This document shows positions 25,522 through 33,015 of a stretch of DNA of 64,000 nucleotides, one piece after another. The notes under the pieces are model-generated. The model saw only the letters and a list, made by a program, of their open reading frames with translations. It made no database searches and was not told the DNA's origin. Numbering within the stretch: position 1 is the first letter of the stretch; the number at the start of each line of letters is the position of its first letter. A program made the position numbers and the translations under genes. This stretch comes from Streptomyces tubercidicus (GTDB taxonomy: Bacteria; Actinomycetota; Actinomycetes; Streptomycetales; Streptomycetaceae), in NCBI RefSeq assembly GCF_027497495.1, contig NZ_CP114205.1, forward strand, positions 1,860,001 through 1,924,000. Direction: 5' to 3'.

Positions 25522-25842
25522 GGGAGTGTGTAAGCCTGAGCGCGCTCCTGCTCGCCGAGGCCGTGGGTCGCCCGAGCCCCACGCTGGTGGGGTGTGAGAG
25601 CGTCCAACTGGACTGGCCAGAGGTGAATGTAAAGGGGCTCTTCCTCGTACGAGGAAGAGCCCCTCTGGCAGAGCGCCCGGCAGGCCTTGCACCTGCATCT
25701 CCCACCGGCTGGTGGACGTCTTTCCTTGGACCACAGACGCATGGTTCCGGCCCGAGGACCGAAGTTGCTTCATGATCATACTGCATGGCGCTCCAGCAGG
25801 GAGAATCCGCCGTACGCCCCCGCGCAGACCAGGCAACGGGTT
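25522..25842 (+). repeat. CRISPR trailer element, copy 1 (about 320 bp)
   Basis: Directly follows the last repeat of array I. Copy 2 lies at 38965-39284, also directly after a single CRISPR repeat. Shared blocks include CTGAGCGCGCTCCTGCTCGC, CCAACTGGACTGGCCAGA and GGCAGGCCTTGCACCTGCAT. The homology therefore includes the repeat itself, marking this as the ancestral downstream end of an array. Confidence 0.8.
25633..25664. terminator. Perfect 32-bp palindrome, probable array terminator
   Basis: Sixteen-base arms beginning AGGGGCTCTTCCTCGT pair with no unpaired loop. The copy at 39087-39114 has changed sequence but keeps the pairing (GGGCCCTTCC / GGAAGGGCCC), the mark of a structure under selection. 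Confidence 0.75.
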
Positions 25843-25874
25843 TGCTGGTTATGGCGGATCGGTCATAACCAGCA
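25843..25874. terminator. Stem-loop TGCTGGTTATG / CATAACCAGCA
   Basis: Eleven-base perfect stem and ten-base loop, 170 bases after the first palindrome. It may be a terminator or a mobile-element end; nothing else is seen between 25875 and 25996. Confidence 0.45.
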
Positions 25875-25996
25875 GAAGCACTCCTAGCGCGGTGTTGCTG
25901 CGGCAGAGACGGTGGCGATGTGGGCTCGGCAGGTAGAGACCGCCTGGCACACCGGTACCCCGTCCAGAATCAGCCAGGGACCGTCCGCTTGCTCTC

Positions 25997-26209
25997 CTGC
26001 TCCGCACGCGCCGGATGGCTCTGGTGCAACCAGCTGGAGTCGGCCACGGCCACCCAGCGCTGCTCCCGGCCCAGGCGGGGATGGTCCGGCGGTGACCGAG
26101 GTCACCGCCCGCAGAGAACTGCTCCCCGCCCGCGCGGGGATGGTCCCTCGATGATGGTCTGGATGGACAGGCCGGTGGTCTGCTCCCCGCCCATGCTGGG
26201 GCTGGCCCC
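25997..26209 (+). CRISPR. Type I-E CRISPR array J (4 worn repeats, leaderless)
   Basis: Units near 25997, 26060, 26119 and 26180; only the third is close to consensus. No leader is present. The second spacer contains a perfect 22-base inverted repeat. Confidence 0.82.
26088..26109. repeat. 22-bp palindrome in a CRISPR spacer
   Basis: Arms GGCGGTGACC / GGTCACCGCC around GA, in the second spacer of array J and partly overlapping the repeat end. Confidence 0.8.
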
Positions 26210-26288
26210 TCCCCCGCCGAGGCCTGTCCTGGTGATCTCCCCGTAGGGTGCCTCGACGGTACTTTGACCGGAATCGGGGGGCAACCAG

Positions 26289-26633
26289 GTGGACGCTGAC
26301 CTGCGGCGTGCGGCTGTCGTGGCGCTAGGCGAGCTCAGGCGAAGTCATGACTACCGTGACCGGGCGGATGCCGGTCACGGCCTGGCAGCGTTCGCCGAGA
26401 TGCAGGAAGCCCTCGGGCCGCTGCTGGAGCTCGTGCTCGACCCGGGTGACACCCTCGTCACCCGGCGGACCGCGGAAGCATTGCTGCGGCGAAAAGACAG
26501 AGCCGGGCTGACAATAGTCGCGTCCGCACTGGCAGTCGCCAACTCGAACCACAGCGATTGGATCCACACCGCAATCGTCGATGTCTTCAGCATCTTCGGC
26601 CTCGGGGAACATCGGTACAGCGGTTATCGGTGA
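26289..26633 (+). CDS. HEAT-repeat-like protein
   Basis: 114 residues: MDADLRRAAVVALGELRRSH is a HEAT-type helix, followed by FAEMQEALGPLLELVLDPGD and TRRTAEALLRRKDRAGLTIV. The pattern of alpha-helical pairs is typical of short accessory HEAT proteins in actinomycetes, some acting as immunity proteins. The last 37 bases of the gene are part of a 51-base repeat found again at 28577, so the 3' end marks a small insertion boundary. Confidence 0.7.
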   Translation: MDADLRRAAVVALGELRRSHDYRDRADAGHGLAAFAEMQEALGPLLELVLDPGDTLVTRRTAEALLRRKDRAGLTIVASALAVANSNHSDWIHTAIVDVFSIFGLGEHRYSGYR

Positions 26634-26647
26634 GAACGATCATGGTC
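26597..26647 (+). repeat. 51-bp direct repeat, copy 1
   Basis: Shared with 28577-28627 at an offset of exactly 1980 bases, with several mismatches. Contains CTCGGGGAACATCGGTACAG and GAGAACGATCATGGTC. It covers the end of the HEAT-like gene. Confidence 0.75.
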
Positions 26648-26928
26648 GGCTAGCACAGTGATCCACTTCGCCGCTGGGGTTCGGTGAAATGCCTCGCCGC
26701 GGACACGTCCGCCACCTGCAACGACTCGGCGTCCCCCGGCACATCATCGAGCAGCAGTGCCGCTACGTGCCCGGCTCCAAGGCCCTCGCCCGGTACCTCG
26801 ACGACGCGCTGCCCTGGCAGGACAACCCCACCCTCGCCATGCGCCGCCGGGCGGCCACGCGCGCACCGCAGTTGCTCAGGGCTGGGGAGCCTCGCATCCG
26901 GACAGGTTCCACGACAGAGAGAGTGAGC

Positions 26929-27230
26929 AAGATGATCGGCGACGCCACTTACACCGACTTCCTCGGCGGCCGGGTCACGTTCACCCAGACGGCAGCCAAC
27001 ACCGTGCAAATGTCTGGTCAGTTCAACGAGGGCTTCCGACGACCCCGACGCGGACTGCCAGCTCTACGCCGGAGACATGCCGCTGGTGACCCTCGACGGA
27101 ATCAACCCCCCGGGGACGAAGCCGTTCGAGTATGACTTCCAGGACACGACCATCGATGACTTCACCGTTGCGCGTGATCGGCGACAACCAGGTCATCGGC
27201 GTGAGCGACCCGACCACGCCCGTCGACTAA
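26929..27230 (+). pseudogene. Hypothetical protein gene with two frameshifts
   Basis: Three frames read in succession give one protein-like sequence: MIGDATYTDFLGGRVTFTQT, then DDPDADCQLYAGDMPLVTLD and GTKPFEYDFQDTTIDDFTV, then RVIGDNQVIGVSDPTTPVD and a TAA. It resembles small Streptomyces proteins of unknown role with a TDxLxGxVTFT start. Upstream, 26689-26928 is open in the first frame (RYVPGSKALARYLDDALPW) and may be the rest of another dead gene. Confidence 0.5.
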
Positions 27231-27333
27231 GGGATCCAGTCACGGCTCTCATTCGGTAGGCGTCAGCTGACGGGTGGGCGGCCACGTGTTCTGGAAGTGT
27301 CACGGCCGCGTGCCTGGCCTCGTTGGTCAGCTC

Positions 27334-27708
27334 ATGACCGACGCCTCCGATGCCCTGGCCGATGCGCTCCGCCGCGACGCGGCCGCCCTGCTGCAGCAGT
27401 ACCGCAGCGGGGCGTGGGTGCCCTGCGCCGAGGAGCGGGACCTGGCCAGGATGCAGTGGAACGCTCACAGCCTCCGGGCGAACCTGCGCGAGATTCTGGC
27501 CGCTGTGCGTGCTGGGAGGCTGGTTGACGTCCTGGACCCGGCGGTCGCCGTGGCGGAGCAAGCCGGCGCCGCCACGGCCGACGGCACGCTGCTGCAGCTG
27601 CGTCGGCTCGTCGACGCCCTCACCGCCCCGCTCAATGTGGTTGGTGAGGGGTCTACTGGTGTGGAGTCAGGCACTGGTGAGGCGGCGGCCGCCGGGGCCG
27701 ACAGCTGA
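27334..27708 (+). CDS. Hypothetical helical protein
   Basis: 124 residues from ATG 27334: MTDASDALADALRRDAAALL, then RMQWNAHSLRANLREILAAV and LLQLRRLVDALTAPLNVV. It is all-helical and soluble. An in-frame start 60 bases earlier lacks a ribosome site. It sits between the two 51-base repeats with the ankyrin gene. Function unknown. Confidence 0.5.
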   Translation: MTDASDALADALRRDAAALLQQYRSGAWVPCAEERDLARMQWNAHSLRANLREILAAVRAGRLVDVLDPAVAVAEQAGAATADGTLLQLRRLVDALTAPLNVVGEGSTGVESGTGEAAAAGADS

Positions 27709-27819
27709 GGGCTGAGGAAGGACCACAAGTTACCGCCCGTCGCCGAGGGCCTTGTGGTGTCTCAGGGCTTCCCTGTGCTGACTCGGCATGGGCCCGACTG
27801 GGTTGGCTAGCGTGTCTGC

Positions 27820-28506
27820 ATGATCAGCATGCAATGGGACGGCCTCACCGACCGCGAGCGCTTCAACGAGCGGTACCGAGAGGAGCGGGACCGGTTCTCG
27901 GACACGGCCCGGGACGCCGACTGGAACGGCTTGTTCGAAGAGTTGGAGAGGAATCCGCACTGGGCCAATCTCCCCCGGCCCGGGAACCGCAGCGGCTTCG
28001 CCCCGCTACATCAGGCGGCCTGGCACGGCGCGGACTTCGCTGTCGTCTCCCGGCTGCTCGCGCACGGCGCCTGGCGCACGCAGCGCACCCGAGACGGGCG
28101 GCGCGCCGTGGACATCGCTCGGGAACAAGGCCGCACACACCTGCTGGAACTCCTGGAGCCGGTCGTGGTGCGGCGGTTCCCCTCCCCTCCGGAGATGCTG
28201 GAGTACCACTTCCATTCGCTGCTGCGGGAGAAGACCGGCCGCTGCTTCGAGGAGACCGAACACCTGCTGCCGCCGTTGGCTCCACTGATGGAGGGACCGG
28301 CCGTGGAGATCGTCTTCCCGGTGGTCGGCATGATGGGCGGCTTTACCTACCGCCTTGAGAAGGGCTGTGTGAAGGTGCACGCCCACTCGCGGATGGACTC
28401 CGACGACGGGGATTACTATCGGGTGACCCCTGAGGGCTGGTCCAAGGTCGAACGCTCCCGCATCCCGCCGCCTCCCCAGCCCGCCCCGCAGCACCCCGCG
28501 TCCTGA
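27820..28506 (+). CDS. Ankyrin-repeat protein
   Basis: 228 residues. Ankyrin motifs GFAPLHQAAWHGADFAVVSR and GRRAVDIAREQGRTHLLELL are clear in residues 65-120. The C-terminal half (MLEYHFHSLLREKTG, VEIVFPVVGMMGGFTYRLEK) is a separate globular domain seen in other Streptomyces ankyrin proteins. Probably cytoplasmic; protein-protein interaction is all that can be inferred. Upstream ATG-proximal sequence has no strong ribosome site. Confidence 0.82.
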   Translation: MISMQWDGLTDRERFNERYREERDRFSDTARDADWNGLFEELERNPHWANLPRPGNRSGFAPLHQAAWHGADFAVVSRLLAHGAWRTQRTRDGRRAVDIAREQGRTHLLELLEPVVVRRFPSPPEMLEYHFHSLLREKTGRCFEETEHLLPPLAPLMEGPAVEIVFPVVGMMGGFTYRLEKGCVKVHAHSRMDSDDGDYYRVTPEGWSKVERSRIPPPPQPAPQHPAS

Positions 28507-28576
28507 CCGGCGGACGGGCACAGATGACGCTCGCCCACCGCCGCTCGTTCCGCTGCGACAACGACCCGAACACATC

Positions 28577-28627
28577 CGGCCTCGGGGAACATCGGTACAG
28601 CCGTTGGCGCTGAGAACGATCATGGTC
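28577..28627 (+). repeat. 51-bp direct repeat, copy 2
   Basis: Second copy of the element at 26597-26647. Together they flank a 1.9-kb segment with three accessory genes. Confidence 0.75.
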
Positions 28628-29030
28628 CGGGCGGCACGAGTGCACTGACCCGGTTCTCGTACTCGCGGCGGGCCTTGCGCTGGGCCGGGACCGCCCGGAC
28701 GCCCTGGGCGCCGTCGAGAGGCTGGCAGCGGGCGAGGAGCTGGCGGTGCACGGCGGGGACGGCGGTGACGCGCAGGGTGTAGCCCTGGCCGCGCCGTACG
28801 GTCACCCCTTGGTCGAGGGCAGCGCGCTCGGCGGGTTCCAGCTCGGCGGTGCGGAGGAAGTCGGCGACCTTGCCGGGCATGTCGAGGGTGACCGGCAGCT
28901 CCGGGGCCGGGGCGTCCTCCTGCTCGATGGCCGTGTGGTCGGGCATGAGGTCGGCGACGGCCGTGCGGATGGCGCCGCGGCTGACGCCGTGGTCGCGACC
29001 GAAGTTCCCCGAGGCCGATCTTCTCCGACG
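28620..29030 (-). pseudogene. C-terminal remnant of a DNA-binding-type protein
   Basis: The minus frame ending at TGA 28620 reads GRDHGVSRGAIRTAVADLMP, a plausible HTH segment, then LDMPGKVADFLRTAELEPAE and AVPAQRKARREYENRVSALV. Codon usage is convincing for about 135 codons. Beyond 29030 the frame loses coding character, so the N-terminus is gone. On the other strand 29005-29151 looks like a second small remnant (IRLCEEMSRDTDDRVATGAR). Confidence 0.4.
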
Positions 29031-29225
29031 ACCGGGACCATGCGATACGGCTGTGCGAGGAGATGTCACGGGACACAGACGACCGTGTCGCAACGGGGGC
29101 ACGACAGTTGCACGAGGTCCTGGCACAGATCGATCCCATTCTTCGACCCGCATAGCGCTGGGCGAACGCTTTCGCGAGAGCGCAGTTACTCGAGACAAGG
29201 GACAGAGAACCTCGCCCCCGAGTCT

Positions 29226-29315
29226 CTGCTCCCCACCCCAGCGGGGATGCTCCCCCGAGCTCGATGCCCCTACGCTGTTCGGCACGCTGCTCCCCGTGCG
29301 TGCGGGGATGCGTCC
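29226..29315 (+). CRISPR. Type I-E CRISPR array K (2 repeats)
   Basis: Two worn units at 29226 and 29287 with the standard 61-base period and one spacer (GAGCTCGATGCCCCTACG...). No leader. Confidence 0.8.
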
Positions 29316-29389
29316 CATGGCGGTGATGAGGAGTATGCCCAGGGTCGCGGGCGGGCGGAGTGTTCGCGAGGCGGGGCGAGAATGGGGCG

Positions 29390-29818
29390 TTAGTGCCGTG
29401 GTGGCTGGTAGGGGCGGCGTCGCCGCGCTCGTGGTTTTGTCGGCCAGTGTGCCCAGCGCAGCGTTTCGGCCTCGCATGGTGGTAGTAGTCCTGCGCCGAT
29501 GAGGGCTGCCCGGCCGGCCTCTTGCCCCGCGATCCGGTATCCGTAGTCGGAGGAGTCCGTCTCGTGGTAGGCGCCGTCGGTCAGTAGCACGGCGGCCGAT
29601 ACTCCATTGAGCCCTTCCAGCAAGCCGGCCCGCAAAGCGTGAAGGAATTCTGGAGGCAGCCGTGACTTCGGTACGGCGTTTAGCAGTTCAAAGTTTCCGG
29701 CAGGGCCTGGTGGTTCGAAGTCGGCAACAATGTTGGCGTAGGAGCCGCAGCCTCCGAGGTTCAGCATGACGCGGACGGCCACGTTGGGCACGGAAGCAGG
29801 GAGGGCAGCCATCGGCAT
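29390..29818 (-). CDS. Standalone EF-G domain IV-like protein
   Basis: 142 residues. LHALRAGLLEGLNGVSAAVL and LTDGAYHETDSSDYGYRIAG match the conserved core of EF-G/TetM domain IV (DGxYHxVDSSxxxFRIA), the part that mimics the tRNA anticodon arm in the A site. No GTPase domain precedes it. It could be a decoy or regulator at the ribosome, or a degenerate fragment, although the frame is clean from start to stop. Confidence 0.7.
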   Translation of the reverse strand: MPMAALPASVPNVAVRVMLNLGGCGSYANIVADFEPPGPAGNFELLNAVPKSRLPPEFLHALRAGLLEGLNGVSAAVLLTDGAYHETDSSDYGYRIAGQEAGRAALIGAGLLPPCEAETLRWAHWPTKPRARRRRPYQPPRH

Positions 29819-29942
29819 ACGGTACGTAGATAGGTGGCTTGTTGACTGGCCGTTGCTTTACTTCCCCGGCTCAGTAGATCAGGAGTCGAGAGAACTTCAT
29901 GGACGGATCGGCTCCCACGCTGGAGACACGCCTCATCTGCAC

Positions 29943-30011
29943 GAAATGCCGGAGTTGGTGAAAGTGGTTCAAAACCCGGTCCTGCGCGTGCAACGATGCA
30001 GGTCACGAAGC
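29943..30011 (+). promoter_or_regulatory. CRISPR leader (array L), partial
   Basis: Contains CCGGAGTTGGTGAAAGTGG and GTGCAACGATGCAGGTCACG; only the repeat-proximal half of the full leader is recognisable. Confidence 0.7.
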
Positions 30012-30150
30012 CTGCTCCCCGCACCCGCGGGGATGGTCCCGCCATGTGGGGCGGCGCGCCGCTGTCGACTGGCTGCTCCCCGCACCCGCGGGGGTGGCCC
30101 GGCGGCGGTTGAGCCTGTCGCGGTCCGCCGGACTGCTGCCCGCGTGACGA
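30012..30150 (+). CRISPR. Type I-E CRISPR array L (2 repeats plus degenerate third)
   Basis: Repeats at 30012 and 30072 and a worn unit at 30133. The second spacer (GGCGGCGGTTGAGCCTGTCG...) is the same as in E0 at 15636 except for single changes, proving common descent. Confidence 0.88.
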
Positions 30151-30241
30151 GGCCGGCAGGGTGCAAATCCTGCAATGGCCGGAGTTGGCGAAAGCGGTTC
30201 AAATCCATGCTGTGCGCGTCTAACGATGCAGGTCGCGAAGT
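30151..30241 (+). promoter_or_regulatory. CRISPR leader (array M)
   Basis: Contains GTGCAAATCCTGCAATGGCC, GCGAAAGCGGTTCAAATCC and GATGCAGGTCGCGAAGT. It is a near copy of the array E leader. Confidence 0.75.
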
Positions 30242-30515
30242 CTGCTCCCCGTACGCACGGGGATGGTCCAACGTCGCGGACGTGGGCGAGGTAGTGCAGT
30301 TCCTGCTCCCCGTACGCACGGGGATGGTCCCAGGCCGGCGAACGCCGCGTTGTGGCAGACCAGCTGCTCCCCGTACGCACGGGGATGGTCCCCCGGCCAG
30401 TGCCACCGACATGGCGCCGGCGGCGCTGCTCCCCGCCCGCGCGGGGATAGTCCCCAGCCTTGGCAGTACGCGCACTGGTTCACCGCCTGCTCCCCGCCCG
30501 CGCGGGGATGGTCCC
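30242..30515 (+). CRISPR. Type I-E CRISPR array M (5 repeats)
   Basis: Repeats at 30242, 30303, 30364, 30426 and 30487. The first three have the same CCCCGTACGCACGGGGAT core as array E, but their spacers differ from those of E. So spacers were gained independently after the leader-proximal repeat was copied. Confidence 0.93.
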
Positions 30516-30709
30516 TGGACGGCCCGTTGCAGCAGCCAGTCCCGATGCGGCATAAGTCGCGAAACCCCAGAAGTGCAGCCGGCAGACCTCGGTGAAGCCA
30601 TTACGTCGCCCCAACAGGGCAGACATTGCCTGATACGGCACTGAATCATCCCAGTTGCTGACGCTGCCCATGTCCTCGATCCTGTGTGCTCGGCAAGCAG
30701 GGAGGGCAC

Positions 30710-31093
30710 ATGGGGCTGGTTCTTTTCCCGGGCGACGGAGACAACAGCAGTCCGGATGTCTCCTGGTCCTACAGCGGCTTCGCCGCGTTCCGGCGGCGTC
30801 TGGCCGAGACCGAGGGGATCATCCTCTCCGAGATGTGGGGCTTCGGCGGCGAGCGCCCGTGGAGCGAGGTGTCCACCGCTCTGGAGCCACTCCTCGATCA
30901 TCCGGATGACGGCGGTGACGACCTCTCGCCTGCCGAGTGCGCGTCAATGATGGTCCGACTGGGAGCGATCACCGACCAGTGGGCACGGGAGGGCAGCGAC
31001 CGGTTCCTCCAGCAGCACATCGAGGATGCCCGCCAGCTTGCGGGCGTCATGCGGCTCTGCATAGAGAAAGGCGTCCCGCTGGCCTTCCTCTAA
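30710..31093 (+). CDS. Hypothetical protein, possible immunity-type
   Basis: 127 residues from ATG 30710, preceded by GGAGG at 30701. It starts MGLVLFPGDGDNSSPDVSWS and contains GFAAFRRRLAETEGIILSEM and LEPLLDHPDDGGDDLSPAEC. The sequence has the acidic, compact look of small accessory or immunity proteins but matches no family I can name. It is the first of a two-gene operon with the frameshifted gene at 31118. Confidence 0.65.
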   Translation: MGLVLFPGDGDNSSPDVSWSYSGFAAFRRRLAETEGIILSEMWGFGGERPWSEVSTALEPLLDHPDDGGDDLSPAECASMMVRLGAITDQWAREGSDRFLQQHIEDARQLAGVMRLCIEKGVPLAFL

Positions 31094-31117
31094 ACCCCAC
31101 CGACCCAGGAGGGCACC

Positions 31118-31440
31118 GTGCCCAGCCAGGGCGGGCGGGGTCGGCCGTCGCCGTTGAGCGCAACGCCGACTTCACCTCAGGCGCGGTGCGCTACGTCGGT
31201 GAGGTGGCGCACCGCTCCGTGCCGTCACGCTGGGGTTATCAGGATCGCGGAGAGGACCATCCGAGCCCCTACAACCGTATTCCGGTACTGCGCTCCAACA
31301 CTCCCCTCGACTTCATGACGGCCGTAGCACCGGAATTCAGCTTGCGGTTGCTGGCCCGGGACAGGGAACCCGGCATCCTCCGGAAGTTCGTTAACCCGCT
31401 TCTGAGAGCTGTCGAGGAGGCCCGGGATGCTGGCTGCTAG
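31118..31440 (+). pseudogene. Hypothetical protein with N-terminal frameshift
   Basis: The GTG 31118 has AGGAGGG at ideal distance, but its frame is not the one with protein character. From about 31145 another frame reads SAVAVERNADFTSGAVRYVG, HRSVPSRWGYQDRGEDHPSP and FMTAVAPEFSLRLLARDREP to a TAG at 31438. A one- or two-base change in the G-rich stretch 31127-31142 would restore one gene. It is either a recent frameshift or a sequencing slip. Confidence 0.5.
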
Positions 31441-31486
31441 CGTGCCCGGGGCGGACCCACGCCACCCGGGAGCCGGGCCGAGACGA

Positions 31487-31515
31487 CGGAGGCCGCCATG
31501 CGACGGCGGCCTCCG
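31487..31515. terminator. Stem-loop CGGAGGCCGCC / GGCGGCCTCCG
   Basis: Eleven-base stem and seven-base loop, about 50 bases after the two-gene operon ends; probable terminator. Confidence 0.7.
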
Positions 31516-31556
31516 ATCCAGAACCCCATCGGTGTGCGTTCGACGCCCGCGGTGGC

Positions 31557-31690
31557 ATGTCGAACCGCGCCCTGCGGCGCAAGTACGGGGTGGGCTTCTG
31601 GACAGGGAAGGCGGCGATGGCCTCGGTGTGGCCGGAGCCGCGGAAGAAGTCCCCGCCGCGCAGGACGCGGCTGGACCTGTTGCTGCAACT
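31557..31690 (+). pseudogene. IS21-type transposase N-terminal remnant
   Basis: SNRALRRKYGVGFWTGKAAM and ASVWPEPRKKSPPRRTRLDL match the N-terminal DNA-binding part of actinobacterial IS21-like transposases. The frame then runs into a hairpin; the rest is absent. Confidence 0.55.
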
Positions 31691-31705
31691 GCCGAACCCT
31701 AAATG

Positions 31706-31734
31706 GGCTGGGCCGCCGGTGGCGGCCCAGCCCT
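31706..31734. terminator. Stem-loop GGGCTGGGCCGCC / GGCGGCCCAGCCC
   Basis: Thirteen-base perfect stem with a three-base loop, 50 bases after the stop of the secreted-protein gene on the minus strand. Likely its terminator. Confidence 0.75.
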
Positions 31735-31785
31735 TGAGACCTTGGGTTCTCAGCGGCTAGTGCAGTCCATCAGGCGGCGGTGGAC

Positions 31786-32157
31786 TCAGCAGCTGTTGGT
31801 GGGCGCGGGCTCGCCATCGATGGGAAAGGTCACGTTCCCGCTGTACACCCAGGCTCTCCAGTCGGAGGAGTAGTACCAGAGGTTCCCGTAGTCGTTGTAG
31901 AAGCGGCAGCTGGCGCCCGACCAACCTGGGGTTGGTGTCGGGTATCCCCGGCACTCCGCGTACGGCCCAGTACGGAAGTAGGTACCAGCCTTGTAGTGCA
32001 TGCTCTGGGTTGCTGGTACGTCGTCGCCATAAGAGCCGCACCGAGCCGCTGCCCCCTGGCGTGTGGAAGTAGGTGCTGCGGATGCAACGGTGATCGAGGC
32101 GGTGAAGGTGAGGCCGACAGCGAGAGCCGCAGCGGACAAAGAGCTGGATAAGCGCAT
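31786..32157 (-). CDS. Small secreted SH3-like protein
   Basis: 123 residues with a classical signal peptide (RLSSSLSAAALAVGLTFTAS, cleaved near VASAAP). The mature part has four Cys (RCGSYG, ECRGYP, SCRFYN, NSC), probably two disulfides. GNLWYYSSDWRAWVYSGNV is typical of bacterial SH3-like folds in small Streptomyces secreted proteins. Extracellular; ligand unknown. Monocistronic with its own terminator. Confidence 0.8.
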   Translation of the reverse strand: MRLSSSLSAAALAVGLTFTASITVASAAPTSTRQGAAARCGSYGDDVPATQSMHYKAGTYFRTGPYAECRGYPTPTPGWSGASCRFYNDYGNLWYYSSDWRAWVYSGNVTFPIDGEPAPTNSC

Positions 32158-32692
32158 GAATACCTCTCTCGTCTACAGCAGGACGGTCGGGCAGGTAGGG
32201 GATCGCGGTCCCATGCGGGGGCCCCGGCCAGGAACGGACCCGTCGCGAGCGAGGCGTCGGTGCGCGACGCACCCTCTGCACGCTTCGCGGCCGCGACAGA
32301 TCTGCGCAGCAGCGCCGCCCTCGTGATCGCTCCTCCTGGAAAGGCCGAACGACGTCAGGCGACATCGAGCATGCCCGTCAAGCCAGTGATGTTGAAACGT
32401 GGCCTTGAAACATCATGTTCACCTCAATGGCCTGACATGGCTAGGCACATGGGCTCACATCGACTGGAAATAGGGCAAGAGTGGCCATCGGAATGCCCTT
32501 GACGAGCCGAACACCCATCTGGCCCCAGGGGCAGGGAAACAGACGGCTACTCGTCGTCCGCCCATGCCCGGCCCGAAGGCGGCCGCCATGCGGCGGGCCT
32601 GCCGGTTCCAGGCCACCGAGGATGAACGCCAGGGCAAGAACCGGTGATGCCCGTGGCATCGCACCCCCGCACGCGGTGCAGGTGTTGATGCC
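32158..32692. other. Intergenic, no gene seen
   Basis: About 535 bases. The first part is the promoter region of the secreted protein. Open frames in the remainder lack protein features; the sequence at 32560-32650 is low-complexity Arg/Pro coding in any frame. Confidence 0.4.
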
Positions 32693-33010
32693 TCATCCCA
32701 ACGGGGCGCTCAACTCCATGGAACGCAAAGCCGCCGTAAGGGCTGGTCCATCGCCGACATCGAGGGCTGTATCTGTCAGCTTGATGACGTGTTCATCGCT
32801 GTGCGCCAAGGCCCGTTCAAAAACGAGCAATGCTCCTGACTTGTGGATCAGCTCCTCGGGGAGCGTGCGAAGGGCGTACCTTCCCGAGTGAGTGATCGTC
32901 AAGTCACCGAGTAGGCCCGCGCTGCGAACGCGGGTCGGGAAGGCACGCCCATGCTCAGCGTAGTGAACGAGGACCAGCGGTGGAGGGGTAGTTGACTTGA
33001 CCCGGAACTC
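32693..33010 (-). pseudogene. Hypothetical protein, 5' end lost at the second CRISPR array
   Basis: The frame ends LTAALRSMELSAPLG and contains LVLVHYAEHGRAFPTRVRSA, LGDLTITHSGRYALRTLPEE and ALLVFERALAHSDEHVIKLT. It looks like a genuine small protein of unknown family. No start codon is present between the conserved part and 33010. Upstream, the frame merely translates the CRISPR repeats, so the N-terminus is missing. Confidence 0.5.
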
Positions 33011-33015
33011 CTGTG

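Noticed and set aside
25640..25790. Zinc-finger-like minus-strand translation (CRCKACRALCQ) and a tRNA-like fold in the trailer element
   Set aside because: The Cys pattern is interrupted and the two copies diverge in frame. The tRNA-like fold lacks a proper T-loop, acceptor stem and anticodon arm.
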